The notes under the pieces were generated by a model. It ran no database searches. It was not told the DNA's origin and saw only the letters and a list, made by a program, of their open reading frames with translations. From assembly GCA_000818945.1 (NCBI GenBank), contig KN805389.1:405489-464200 (forward strand): 58,712 nt of DNA, in the 5' to 3' direction. The translations under genes were made by a program, and so were the position numbers. Each line of letters starts with the position of its first letter. Position 1 is the stretch's first letter. Source of the DNA: Schizochytrium sp. CCTCC M209059. Lineage: Eukaryota; Sar; Bigyra; Thraustochytrida; Thraustochytriidae. Of the stretch, positions 8,302 to 18,402 are shown in pieces.

Positions 8302-11300
8302 ATGCAAGGCGCAACGCACGCACGGATGATGGAGGACAATCGCGACGGAATTGCGACGACGGAAGGGGACGAGGAGGACGAGGAGGTCCTATCGCCGGAC
8401 TCTACCTCGCGAGGCAGCTTTGGCGAGCTCGAGGAGGTCCCAGGTGAACTGGACGAAGCACGTCGTGTTGCTCTTGAACAGGTGGAGATCAGGTCTGAGG
8501 TAAACCTTGACCACGACGCCGAAAATAGCCACGGCCATGGCCTTAATCTCGTCCAGGACCTTCGCGACGGTGACTTGCACAGACTCTCCAGCAGACCTAG
8601 TCATGACGCGCTTGACTACAATAATGATATTGATGAAATTGACGACGACGACGACGACGACTACGACGACGACGATGATGAAGGAGAAGAAATACACCAA
8701 CAACAGCAGAATCAGCATGAGGATGAAAATGAAGATGAAGATGAAGATGAGGAAGAGACACTTGGCAGCGATGAACATGAAGTCGACACGGATGAGGGCG
8801 AGGATCAACGACGTTCTCCGCGTCTAACGATTGATCTTCAACAAAGTGAACCTTCAGATTGCGACGCAGCGAACGCGATCACGGCGGAAAGCGCAAGCGC
8901 AAGCGGTATCGCTCCCGAGCAATCACGACGAAGATCGTGGTCCGCTGCCTCGTATCTGCGCAGCAAATTGCCTTCCACGCCTCTTCGCGGACGCAAAAAG
9001 GACAACGCAACGGAACGCGCACGAGCCAGCAGTATCGAGTCAAGTGCAAGCAACATGGCATCTCCTTCCTCTGCTGCAAGTCATAGACTCCCTCGAACCC
9101 CCCTATCCGCGTTTCGCAAGCGCGCTAACAACAAGACCCCGAGCAACGACGCTGCCGCAGCAGCGCCACCTTCACTGCGCAGACGAACATTCTCCGCCAG
9201 CAGTTTCGGCAGCCTTCTTTCAAGCCCAATGTCCGCGCTTCGTGGGCGGAAGACACCCCAGTCAGCAACACCGCGTAGTGATGCAACTGGAGGCTTTGGA
9301 GAATCGCCGCAACGTAGACGCCGCTTCTGGTCGAACGCGAGCACAGAAGGCGACCACGAAGCCAACCAGGCACATGACGAAGAAAAACGATCGAATAAGG
9401 AATCGAAGATGGGGCGTTTTCGCGCTGCCTTCAAGTCAAGCAAGGCGCGGATCTCCAAATTTGGGCGTCGCGCAAGCCAGGAGTCTCTCGCTTCCCGAGA
9501 CGATGCAAGTGATCGAGAAGGGAAAACTCCGTCTCCTCGGGAAGAGGGGGTGGCCGCATCACCTCGTTCTCTTATTTCAGAGAGCGACAACGAGATCGAG
9601 TACGGCCTCAAAGATGACCCTCATGGCGACTCGAGGAGCGAGACAAGCTCTCAGCGAACCGCGGAGGTCTCCTACGAGGAGGAGATTCGTGTTTGTCTTC
9701 TCTCCTTTTACATCGAGCACAATCCGGAGAAGATTGGAGATGTGCCCATGCTTTTGGAAAAGTACGCAGGAGACGAAGAACAGATGCTTCTCAAACTCGA
9801 AGAAAAGTATGATGCAGATGTCCTTGCCTACGAGGATGCGCTTGAGGTCGTACAAGACTACGAAGAGAGAGAGGGAGTAAGACTGCTTGAAGCTGACGAT
9901 GCAACCTCTGCAAAGATTCATCAGAGCCGACCTCCATCTTCGCTGCATGAGCCCGAGTTTGTACCTTCACCTACGCAAAGTCCCAGATCCCCACGTCTCC
10001 CTCGAAGACCTGGGTCTCCTCCCCTTCCGCAAAGACCAGGGTCGCCGCCTTTGCCTCACAGACCCGGACTGCCCGAGGCAGCAGCTAAAGAGAATCCGAG
10101 CAAACGAGAATTTGCAGAGCCCTTTGGTACCATTGAGAGAATTTGGCTCACCACAAAACCCGAGCTCCTCCTTGGTATCTCGTATCATGAACATGGGCGT
10201 GCCATTCTTTTACAGCTTGACGAGACTTTCATGAGGCAAGCGTCTGTGGAATCTGTGCTGCAGACACTTAGTCGTGCCCACAAATATTATTTGCACGGTG
10301 CGGATGAAGCGCTTGAAGAAGGTATCCGCGAACTGAAGGATGTCTTGCAAAGTCCCGACCGGCGAGAGGATGGAGCTGATGCAGCACCGGAAGACGACAA
10401 CGGGGAGGATGAAGTTGCTGCGGAGTCACCTCAGCCACATCACGAGGAGGACCAACGTCTTGAGGCTGCCTCTGAAGCCTCGAGCACGCTCGATGCCGAG
10501 CGCGAGAGCGCGTCTGATGAATCTTCCGTCGAGGACGCCGAAAAAGGAGTTGGTGCCCTCATCCGTAAGAATGAAGCGGCGATTTCTGCTGTTCAAGAAC
10601 AGGAGGCCATGGATGCTCCAGATTGGATGTGGGAAGGTCGCGAATTCGGCGAATTCGACGACGACGGTGACGACAACGACAATGAGGATGGAAGCAAGCG
10701 GCATCAAGAAACTGAAGAAGACCAAGATGATGATCGCAGCGAGAGCATGTCTGAAGGTAGTTGGGACCGCGAAACTGAAGCCTCCGCGCCAGAGAATCCG
10801 CGTCATCAGCAGGGTGCTTCTCCCGAAGTTGCACTGTCCGTCTCGGAAAAGGAAGACGAAATGCTCATGTCACCACTTTCTCCAAGTACAGGCGAGGAGA
10901 CATCTGATTTTGGCGATGGCGGCGGCGACGACGACGACGCCGACGACGACGACGACGAGAATGTGAGGAGAACTGATGGTGAAAATACTCCTGTGCCGCC
11001 ATCTGTGCCTTCACGAACACAATTTGACGCACTTGACACGGCTGGACTTTCGTACCGGGACCGAGTGGATGCGGAAAGCGTACGTCAATGGAAAAAGAGG
11101 CTCCGGCTTATGGATAATGCTCTCTTTGAAATCATCGACACGGAGAGACAGTACTTTAATCACCTCGACACCATCAACGACTTTGTGATCGGTCCAATGC
11201 TCGAGCAGGTCCAGAAACGCAAGATCTGTTTCACACAAAAGGGCGCTGATGCGCTTCTGGGGCTGCTCCGATTGTGGCCAAAGCTTACAAAGTTTCATGG

Positions 11301-12807
11301 GGACCTCAATGAGAGACTTTGGCGGCGTTGCGTGGACGAAGACGCGAGACAACATGGCGTCCCTCTACGTGTGTCCTGGGACGAGTCTTCACAGCCCCTG
11401 TTCGATTGCCTTGACGAGATTGCGTCTCTTCGTGGTGCCTGCTTCATGTATGAGGACTACTGTTCGCAATATGCAGCAGCTGTGGCGAATTTTGCCAAGG
11501 AACTCCAGGTAAACAAGCAGCTCGGGACGTTTTTGCGCGCAAATTGTACAGGCGCCTTGCGCGGCGGGAGCTTGGAGAACTTTCTCATCATGCCCGTGCA
11601 ACGCATCTGCAAGTATCCCCTTCTCTTACAAGCCGTAGCATCCCACCAAGCTCAATTTACACCGCTGCAGCGCGAAGTCTGTGAGAAGATTAACCGTGCG
11701 ATTCGCGATACTGCCTCCTGGGTGGAACAGATCGATGTCAGCACGTCAAAGGCTTCCATGTACGAAGCCATGGCGAACATCACCCGTCGTCTTCGCTTTG
11801 GCGAGGATGAGGACAGAGTGTCGCTCACAGAACCTCACCGGGCTCTTCTCAAGGCCGAGACGCTTGCGATTCTTCGGGACGATTCCGGTGACAGGGCAAA
11901 CGCTGCGCAGGGAGAGATGCGTTTCGTCATTCTTTACAATGACGTCCTCCTGCTCACTGTAGCGCGCAAATCATGGCTGAACCCGGCCATTAAGGTGTAC
12001 GATGTCATGCAGGTTCTTCCCTTGCGCGAAGCTGTCTGCGTGTCAATTGCAGGTATTGGAGGCACTGGCGTTGAGCCGCTTCGTCTCGAAAGTGACGCAT
12101 GGCGACTGACACAGACGCTTGATTTGCTCTTTGAGACCTCGGCGCAAGCTGACGCGTGGAAGGCAGGAGTCGACAACGCCCTGGCGTTTGCTAACAACGA
12201 GGTGAATGCACACCGAGACGGCAGTCTCTTGTCGCAGCTGGCGCAGCGCATCAACAGCAAGCGGAACCAGTCGACCTTTATGCGTCAGCTCTTGGAAAAG
12301 CCTTCGCGCGTTTCACGCGCCTTTGGACAACTGCATCAGAAGGGCGCGATCACTATCCAAAGGACGTTCCGCGGTCTGTGCGGTCGTCGTCGCGCAAAGG
12401 CGCGCAAAGACGAGCTTTCACGTGAGGTTTGGGCGGCTATGACGATTCAGCGTGCGTTCAAGCGTATGAGAAAGAAGGTGTACTGGTCCAAACAGCGCAG
12501 ACTTGAAGGCGAGCGTGATGCGCGTGTCAGCTACGAGGAACTCAGGAAAGCCGCTGAAGATGACAGCAGCAGTGGGGATGAAGATGAAGGTGACGACGAT
12601 GCTAAGAACGAGAACGCTTTGGAGGAGGACGACCCGTATTCTGACTGGGATGACACAGCTTCCGAGGCTGAGGCAGCGCCACCCCGGGCTTCGACTGTCG
12701 ACGGCGGCGACAGCCTCGACGACTTTGGCGCTTTCGACGAGGCTGTTGGAATTCGTTTCGACGACGATGATGATGATGATGACAATGACTATGTCCAGCG
12801 TGTCTAA
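8302..12807 (+). CDS. Large RhoGEF (DH-PH) with IQ motifs and acidic runs
   Basis: 1501 aa, single exon. The DH domain at about 935-1145 would catalyse GDP/GTP exchange on a Rho-family GTPase; the conserved helix SLENFLIMPVQRICKYPLLL lies near 1088-1107. A PH domain follows (about 1170-1300). Two IQ motifs lie at about 1347-1394 (TIQRTFRGLCGRRR and TIQRAFKRMRKK), suggesting calmodulin binding. Residues about 455-520 hold a conserved protist-type helical motif (FYIEHNPEKIGDV...LLEKYAGDEEQM). The N-terminal third has repeated basic phosphosite-like blocks and a proline-rich tandem near 560-590 (RPGSPPLPQRPGSPPLPHRP). Asp runs near residue 120, near 875 and at the C-terminus come from GAC/GAT repeats. 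Role in actin or membrane signalling is inferred from the family. Confidence 0.88.
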   Translation: MQGATHARMMEDNRDGIATTEGDEEDEEVLSPDSTSRGSFGELEEVPGELDEARRVALEQVEIRSEVNLDHDAENSHGHGLNLVQDLRDGDLHRLSSRPSHDALDYNNDIDEIDDDDDDDYDDDDDEGEEIHQQQQNQHEDENEDEDEDEEETLGSDEHEVDTDEGEDQRRSPRLTIDLQQSEPSDCDAANAITAESASASGIAPEQSRRRSWSAASYLRSKLPSTPLRGRKKDNATERARASSIESSASNMASPSSAASHRLPRTPLSAFRKRANNKTPSNDAAAAAPPSLRRRTFSASSFGSLLSSPMSALRGRKTPQSATPRSDATGGFGESPQRRRRFWSNASTEGDHEANQAHDEEKRSNKESKMGRFRAAFKSSKARISKFGRRASQESLASRDDASDREGKTPSPREEGVAASPRSLISESDNEIEYGLKDDPHGDSRSETSSQRTAEVSYEEEIRVCLLSFYIEHNPEKIGDVPMLLEKYAGDEEQMLLKLEEKYDADVLAYEDALEVVQDYEEREGVRLLEADDATSAKIHQSRPPSSLHEPEFVPSPTQSPRSPRLPRRPGSPPLPQRPGSPPLPHRPGLPEAAAKENPSKREFAEPFGTIERIWLTTKPELLLGISYHEHGRAILLQLDETFMRQASVESVLQTLSRAHKYYLHGADEALEEGIRELKDVLQSPDRREDGADAAPEDDNGEDEVAAESPQPHHEEDQRLEAASEASSTLDAERESASDESSVEDAEKGVGALIRKNEAAISAVQEQEAMDAPDWMWEGREFGEFDDDGDDNDNEDGSKRHQETEEDQDDDRSESMSEGSWDRETEASAPENPRHQQGASPEVALSVSEKEDEMLMSPLSPSTGEETSDFGDGGGDDDDADDDDDENVRRTDGENTPVPPSVPSRTQFDALDTAGLSYRDRVDAESVRQWKKRLRLMDNALFEIIDTERQYFNHLDTINDFVIGPMLEQVQKRKICFTQKGADALLGLLRLWPKLTKFHGDLNERLWRRCVDEDARQHGVPLRVSWDESSQPLFDCLDEIASLRGACFMYEDYCSQYAAAVANFAKELQVNKQLGTFLRANCTGALRGGSLENFLIMPVQRICKYPLLLQAVASHQAQFTPLQREVCEKINRAIRDTASWVEQIDVSTSKASMYEAMANITRRLRFGEDEDRVSLTEPHRALLKAETLAILRDDSGDRANAAQGEMRFVILYNDVLLLTVARKSWLNPAIKVYDVMQVLPLREAVCVSIAGIGGTGVEPLRLESDAWRLTQTLDLLFETSAQADAWKAGVDNALAFANNEVNAHRDGSLLSQLAQRINSKRNQSTFMRQLLEKPSRVSRAFGQLHQKGAITIQRTFRGLCGRRRAKARKDELSREVWAAMTIQRAFKRMRKKVYWSKQRRLEGERDARVSYEELRKAAEDDSSSGDEDEGDDDAKNENALEEDDPYSDWDDTASEAEAAPPRASTVDGGDSLDDFGAFDEAVGIRFDDDDDDDDNDYVQRV

Positions 12808-13335
12808 TATTACGTAGGGAGTAAATTGCACGACCATGACGAGCACAGCTCATTGCAAGGTTCCACCCCTTGTACAAGCAAGCATGGCGGCACAGGTTGC
12901 CATGTCGCCCCCATCTTGCCCTTGTCACACCAGCCAGCCAGGGACATGGATGAATGAATGGAATGGATGGCACCCCGTACCATCCCACCTTGGACCATCA
13001 ACACACAATTCTCGCATCTCGATGTCTTTCACGCCTCTACATATTTTGCGTCTCGTCTCGCACTTGGACGATGAAGCGCCAACGCGGAGAAGCAAGCCTC
13101 GATGAGAAGGGTATTCCCTTCATGCCGCGAGATTGCTTGCTTCAACTGGCTTGCTTGCTTGCTTGCTTGCTTGCTTTAAGTTGGTTTGAGTCGCAATAAG
13201 GAGACGCAGTTCGGATTTCTCCGCCTGACCTCGCTCGGGAAGCCGCGGTGTGGCAAACGCGGAGCGCGGCGCGCGCAGGAGCGGCGCGCGCGAGGGAGGG
13301 AGGGCGGCGCGAGGGCGGCAGGACTGCCGCGCGGG
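12808..13335. other. Intergenic region with GCTT repeat
   Basis: No gene is seen between the RhoGEF stop and the next ATG. A perfect tetranucleotide run (TTGC/GCTT)n lies at 13149-13177, about 160 bp before the next start codon. GAATG/GGATG-like repetition occurs around 12950-12970. Confidence 0.5.
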
Positions 13336-13530
13336 ATGGCGCCCCCGCGCGGTAGAGCGAGCAAGGGCGCCGCGGCGGCGGCCACGGAGCTGGATGCCGC
13401 GACGCCAGCGACGGCGGCGACGAGTACGACGAGCGCGACGACGACACCCGCGACTGCGGCGCTTGCGGCGGCAGGAGCCTCGACCTCGCGCGCCCGAAGC
13501 CGCAGCGCGGGGAGCGGCGGCACCGGCGAC

Positions 13531-13568
<38 letters not shown>

Positions 13569-14400
13569 ACAGCAGGGACAGGAGCAACAACAACAGGCCG
13601 TGGCGTTGACGCCAAAGGAGCCCGCGCGCCGGATCATGACGAGGAGCAGGTCCGGAGCAGGGGCCATGGCGAAGCGAGCCAGAGAAGCCCAAGCAGCGAC
13701 GATTTCGCCCGTCCCGGTTGCGAAAAAGCCTCGGCGCCGGGCCGCGGCGACCGGAAAAGTTTTATCTGTCGACGGCGCAGGAAAGAACAAGACACCACGT
13801 GCCGCGAAGTCTACAAAGCCCAAAGAAACAAGCCTCTCGTCCAAATCCACGAGCAAGGCATCTGCGCCAGCCTTGCCCGCTATGGCGAAAGCCAAGCGGG
13901 CAGCGCCGGCGTCGAAGCCGGGCATCAAGATGCCCAGCGGAACCTCACCCACCCATCGTGCGCCGGTTTGTGGCGCAGGGAGATTCTGTCTCCAAATTGC
14001 GAGCAAAACCTACTTTTGCTCCTTTTGTCAGAACCCTCCCGTCGTTCACAAGCTTTGCGCGCAGGCCATGTGCATGCCCGAAGGCAAAGTTGGCTGTCAA
14101 GACCACGCTATCGACTTTTGGGCAATTCGCAGTTGCTCTCTTACGACCGAACGTGTTCCGGGCGCCTTGCGCTGGCGAGTCTGTTTTCTTGCGGATACGT
14201 CTCCCGAACCTCTTTCGAGGCCTTCCAGCGAGTCATCACCTCGCAAGGATCGCGATGTCGGGGTCGGATCACCCGCCCATGGCGAGCAAGTTTTCGCGGC
14301 AGGTTATCACGATCGCGATCTGCGCGAGCGTGAGGACGAGGCTGCTCTCGGCTACCATGCGCTCTTCGCAGCGAATCGTGGCCATCAACTCCTCATGTAA
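13336..14400 (+). CDS. Probable nuclear polyglutamine protein with Cys/His cluster
   Basis: About 354 aa from the first ATG in frame; the open frame extends back to a TTG at 13186. I do not recognise the family. Residues 1-65 are Ala/Thr/Ser-rich, then about eleven uninterrupted Gln from a CAG repeat (13533-13564) and further QQ runs. Residues about 95-205 are Lys/Arg-rich with several candidate nuclear localisation signals (KKPRRR, AKAKRA). A compact Cys/His cluster at about 215-260 includes YFCSFCQNPP, LCAQAMC and GCQDH, which could be a zinc-binding fold. The last 70 residues are nondescript and alternative frames stay open there, so an unseen intron or different C-terminus is possible. 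Confidence 0.5.
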
Positions 14401-14965
14401 GGCTAGCCTAGCAGCGCTGTGCACAAAGTTTATTTCCCCTTTACTGTCACTTTCTCGTTGTTGATTTTTACTCTCACGCATCCGGATGCATGTATTTTTG
14501 CATGCGTGTATTCATTCGTTCGTGCGATAGAGAGCCGTGTGCCATCCACGCATGATGGCGGCTTTCTGCTTTTAGTTTTGCCCAAAAGTCATGGATGTTG
14601 TTCTATAAGAAAAAGAATGGTTGTTGTTGCCTCGAATGGATGGGCCTATCTATCCATGATGGGCCAGGCTTTCAGTGATTTTTTTTTATTTATTTTTTGC
14701 CTCCCGACGACTTGGCAAGTCTCGTTTTGCGGAGAGCGAGCGGTGTGGCCGCGCGCGGAGACGCTCCAGCGCTCGTCTGTCTGTTTCTCTGTCTGTTTCT
14801 CTGTCTGTTTGCCTGCCTGCTTTCTACGCTTGCTTGCTTGGCAGCCCGCATCGCACGGCCAGACGTAGCGTCGAAACGCCAAATTTGGTTGAAGAGTGGC
14901 AGGCGCTGCGAGCTGCCGACGCGACAATAACGACAAGGCAAGCGCGTGACAAAGACGCGAACACC
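14401..14965. other. Intergenic region upstream of U2B''
   Basis: No gene supported. It holds the upstream gene's 3' end and the U2B'' 5' leader. A pyrimidine-rich tandem (TCTGTCTGTTTC)n lies at 14774-14822, and TGCTTGCTTGGC follows at about 14830. Confidence 0.5.
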
Positions 14966-15682
14966 ATGGAGACGCCAAGCCACACGCTATACCTACGCGG
15001 TCTGGAGGAGAAGGTGCACCCAGACCGCATCAAACTGATGCTGTACACGGCTTTCTCAAGGTACGGGACCATCCTCGACATTGTATGCTCGCGGCGCAAC
15101 AAGCTGCGCGGCCAAGCATGGATCATCTTCAAGGAAGTGCTCCAGGCAACCGAGGCCAAAAAAGCAATGACCGGGGCAACCATGTATGGGAAGGAAATCA
15201 AAATCGAATACGCGAAGACGAAGTCGGATGTTATTGCCCGTCTCGACGGGACCTTCAAGCCGCGCGTCAAGCGAAAGCCAGAGGATGGAGCCACGCAGGG
15301 CCCCAAACGTCCTGATGCCACACCTGCAAAAATGATCAAGAGTGATTCGAATGGGTCGCAAGAGCCTACGAGCGCTGCTGTGTCTGGCAGTGTTCCGATG
15401 GACACCTCCGAAGGTCCTGCAAACCCTGCTCAGCCAGAGGTCGAAGCACCACCACACAAGGTGCTGTTTTTGCAGAATCTGCCTTCCGAGGCTTCAAAGG
15501 AGGCCCTCGAAATTCTCTTTAAACAGTTTCCCGGTCTTGAAGGCGTGCGTTATTTCGCCGCCAAGAATGTGGCTTTCGTAGACTTTGATTCCGTAGAGAA
15601 TGCCAAGCTCGCCAAGAATGGTTCGCAGGGTTTCAAGCTCACAGCTACGCATGAGGTACACGCTGCATTCGCCAAACAGTAA
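14966..15682 (+). CDS. SNRPB2: U2 snRNP protein B'' (U1A/U2B''/SNF family)
   Basis: 238 aa, two RRM domains. RRM1 spans about 6-95 with RNP2 LYLRGL (8-13) and RNP1 RGQAWIIF (48-55), followed by the family hallmark EYAKTKSDVIARLDGTF (81-97). RRM2 covers about 165-238 (VLFLQNLP, then VAFVDFDS). IFKEV...ATEA at 54-64 and ILDIV at 36-40 favour U2B'' over U1A. The protein binds U2 snRNA stem-loop IV, usually with U2A', in the branch-site complex. Odd: the usual Asn-Asn of RNP2 (INNL) is Arg-Gly here. The linker (about 100-160) is shorter than in human U1A. The start ATG has a good context (ACACCATGG). Confidence 0.88.
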   Translation: METPSHTLYLRGLEEKVHPDRIKLMLYTAFSRYGTILDIVCSRRNKLRGQAWIIFKEVLQATEAKKAMTGATMYGKEIKIEYAKTKSDVIARLDGTFKPRVKRKPEDGATQGPKRPDATPAKMIKSDSNGSQEPTSAAVSGSVPMDTSEGPANPAQPEVEAPPHKVLFLQNLPSEASKEALEILFKQFPGLEGVRYFAAKNVAFVDFDSVENAKLAKNGSQGFKLTATHEVHAAFAKQ

Positions 15683-15897
15683 CTTGACAGTGAAGCCTTC
15701 GTGTCTTTTCATTTCTATCTTTTCTTCTTATTCTTTTTCCTCTCCACCACATTTTCTCTCCTGGCGAACAAAACTATACTATTCTACATGCGCATCTTCC
15801 TTGCGATCTTTCACGCGGCAGCGCGTCCTCGCGCTTACACTTGCAGTCCGACATTCCATGTTCATTGCTGCCTTGCAAAGACTGATTGTAGGCGTCA

Positions 15898-16704
15898 TTA
15901 TCTCTGATTTCCGACAGGCAGCAAAAGGCTTTTGCCCGCAAGAAGAACCTGCTCGAGAGCTTCGAGACAAAGAAGACCTGGTGGCGCCTCGAAGACTTCT
16001 TTGTTGCCTTGAAAGCTAATGCTCTGCAGCTGCCTGGACATTTCCTCCCATGGCAAGGCTGACACAGACTCCCAGCGCAATGTGTTGTGACTGAAATCGA
16101 CCTCGATCAATTGGCGAAGTCCGACGAGGAATGATGGGATTTCAGAAATTTTATTTGCGCTTACAGAGAGTCTCTGCATGCGTCGTAGCGACTTGATTCC
16201 TGCTGGAATGCTTTCAAGCTCATTGTGGTCGAGTCGTAGCTCTTGCAGAGTTGTGAGATTCCCAAGTGCATTAGGCATTGACGCGAACCGGTTGTTGCTC
16301 AGAATGAGGCGCTCGAGCCGAGGAAGTGAGAACAGTGTCTCGGGGAGATCGGCAAGGTTATTCTCTGCGAGACCAAGTGTGCGGAGATTGAGCAGACTTC
16401 CGATTTTGTGCGATAGGCTTGCAAGACGCTGATTTGTGAGCCAGAGCTCTCTCAATCCTTGGCCCGTGTCCCGCTTCATGCGATACTTCTTGAACACCTC
16501 TGCAGGTACCATGTGTAGCTGGCAAGCTTGAACTTTGTGCTGCGCATTGGTGTTAGGGCTGCCAAGGTTCGCTTCATTCTCGGCAGCTCCATCTTTCTCG
16601 CTTTGTTTGCGTGGTTCGACATTTTCGTACAAGCTTCTGTGCGGGTAGAATGCAAGATCTAGCTCCCCACGCTCCGCCTTTCGTTTTGCGGCAGAGGCGA
16701 TCAT
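15898..16704 (-). CDS. Leucine-rich-repeat protein
   Basis: 268 aa from the ATG at 16704 (a TTG lies 12 bp upstream). After a charged N-terminus, about six LRRs of 22-23 residues run from residue 85 to about 245 with consensus LxxLxLxxNxLxxLPxxLxxL, for example LRTLGLAENNLADLPETLF. These form the curved binding scaffold seen in Ras-group-related and PIRL-type intracellular LRR proteins. No signal peptide, membrane segment or kinase domain is present. It is convergent with the U2B'' gene (215 bp apart) and divergent from mS23. Partner unknown. Confidence 0.85.
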   Translation of the reverse strand: MIASAAKRKAERGELDLAFYPHRSLYENVEPRKQSEKDGAAENEANLGSPNTNAQHKVQACQLHMVPAEVFKKYRMKRDTGQGLRELWLTNQRLASLSHKIGSLLNLRTLGLAENNLADLPETLFSLPRLERLILSNNRFASMPNALGNLTTLQELRLDHNELESIPAGIKSLRRMQRLSVSANKISEIPSFLVGLRQLIEVDFSHNTLRWESVSALPWEEMSRQLQSISFQGNKEVFEAPPGLLCLEALEQVLLAGKSLLLPVGNQR

Positions 16705-17536
16705 TCTATTCCTCAATTCACTTTCCCTGCGGCCTGCGTGCTCGCAAGTCGTGACAGCTGCTTGCGAGCAATGTCCGCCGACCTATCGGAGAGACTTGGA
16801 ATTCTGCGTTTCTCACCAGGCAACTCGCGCTTCTCAGATCACACCGCCTGCGAATCCTTTCGTCCTCGATTTCTTTTTGCAAAATGCCCGCTCTCCAGAC
16901 TTGCACGAGCCACACCCTCTCTCCCTTCCCCTCCCTTTTCCACAAAGGCCTCTCACTCGCGAGAGGTTGCAAACCCAAAAAGTCTCCAACACCCATGCAA
17001 CCCCCCGCCTGCGCTATGCCGAGCTAAGCTGTGCCTCTTTCCCCGGCCAAGCTCTCCTCGGTGCCCGAACCTCCGCCGCTCGGCCCCGTCGAGCCAGGAT
17101 CCATCCCTGCCCTCGTCCCCCTCCAAGTCCTCGTCCCCCTCCAAGTCCTCGTCCTCGTCCTCGCCGGCCTGAACGGATAGGAGGGTGACCGGGGGACCCC
17201 GCGGCGACGCTGCGCTGCCACCGATCGGTCCGCAGCAAGGAGGAGCAGAGCAGCCCAGCGCGTACTAGAGAGACAGACAGAGAGAGAGAAACAGAGAAAC
17301 AGAGAAACAGAGACACAGAGAAACAGAGAAACAGAGAATCAGAGAAACAGAGAATCAGAGAAACAGAGAAACAGAAACAAACAAGCAAGCCAGCGAGCAA
17401 GCCAAGAAGCGCGGCGCGAGCAAGCGCCGTCCCGAGCGAGGCGCGCGAGTCGGCCGGTCGGGCGAGCGAGCGAGCGAGCCAGCGAGCGATCGAGTGGCGC
17501 AGCAGGCGAGGCGCGCGCGCGAGGAGAGCGAGCACG
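16705..17536. promoter_or_regulatory. Divergent intergenic region, LRR / mS23
   Basis: 832 bp between two outward start codons. It contains the ACAGAGAA tandem array (17267-17378) and, right up to the mS23 ATG, GCAAGCCA/GCGAGCGA tetranucleotide-type repeats (17380-17500). A GTCCCCCTCCAA duplication occurs around 17113-17160. Confidence 0.5.
17267..17378. repeat. (ACAGAGAA)n purine-rich tandem repeat
   Basis: About 112 bp of 7-9 bp units, mostly ACAGAGA/ACAGAGAA, with CAG and AAT variants. It lies 160-270 bp upstream of the mS23 start codon, probably in the promoter or 5' leader. Confidence 0.9.
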
Positions 17537-18325
17537 ATGTCGGCGTGGAAGGCCTTCCGCAAGACGATGAACATCGTCGAGCGCACAGAGAGACTCATGA
17601 GCAAGGGCGCTATCCAGCGCAAGGTACGTGCGACGAAACAGGCTTTCGCTCGCCCGGAAAACCGGGTTGGGGGAAGAGGTGCGAGGTTGACGAAATCGCC
17701 TTGACTTTGCTTGTCATCCCGCGCTGGCTGGGAAGAGAAAGGGCAAGAGAAGCTCGCGTTGCGAGCGCAGGCGTGAAGAGTGCCTCGGATCCTTGGGGAG
17801 AGAGATTGCAAAGATAAAAGGAAGCCTTGAGACTGACTTTTCCTGTGATGTGAAATCGCGCAGCCCAAATGGTTTGACATTATGAAGGCGATCCCGCCTT
17901 CGGAGCCCTGGGAGTTCAAGCATCAGCGCAAGGCGATCAAGTTCCCCGAGGAGGGTCTCTTGCAACGATTCTACCGACGCAACCCGGAGCTTCTCAGCTC
18001 AGAAGTCTATGATCCGGAAGTGCGTTCCTCGATGCCTGTTGCCTTCCGCTTTGTTGGCCTTCAGCTCAAGTACATGAAGGAGAAGGGACTCTCAGAATAC
18101 GAAGCCTATGAGCGCGTCAAGCGTGAACTGGGCAACGACATGAAGAGCAACGTCGCAGCCTCTGCACAGAGCTTTGAAGACGATGTTAACGTAGAGGCCG
18201 AGGGCGGACCCGTTAAGTCTAGTCGTGGTGATGCCGACTCCATCTCGCTGAGGGACAAGTTCCGGGAATGGACCGAGGCAGAACAGCAATATTACCAGGC
18301 AAAGGCTTCGAAGAAGAAGAAATAG
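17537..18325 (+). CDS. MRPS23: Mitochondrial ribosomal protein mS23, two exons
   Basis: Exon 1 is 17537-17623 (29 codons, starting MSAWKAFRKT); the intron 17624-17863 begins GTACGTG and ends CGCGCAG; exon 2 is 17864-18325. The join is in phase 0 and gives 182 aa. Exon 2 opens with PKWFDIMKAIPPSEPWEF and continues IKFPEEGLLQRFYRRNPEL, matching the mS23 signature (KPxWxDIxxAxPP...YPED..R..FY). mS23 is a small-subunit mitoribosomal protein. The basic, amphipathic N-terminus may serve for mitochondrial import. The tail ends in KKKK. It is convergent with the IBTK-like gene, with only 77 bp between stop codons. Confidence 0.88.
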
Positions 18326-18402
18326 AGGATAAAGGAAAAAAAAAAAGTGGGACCTGAATTGTCTGCAAGAAAAAATGAGAATTTAGTCTACTCGCTCCAA
18401 GG

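Noticed and set aside
8831..9880. Second 349-codon frame inside the RhoGEF gene
   Set aside because: Alternative frame of a low-complexity region; the main frame is continuous from the ATG to the IQ motifs.
17267..17378. Possible CRISPR-like array
   Set aside because: Units are 7-9 bp with no spacers, so this is a microsatellite.
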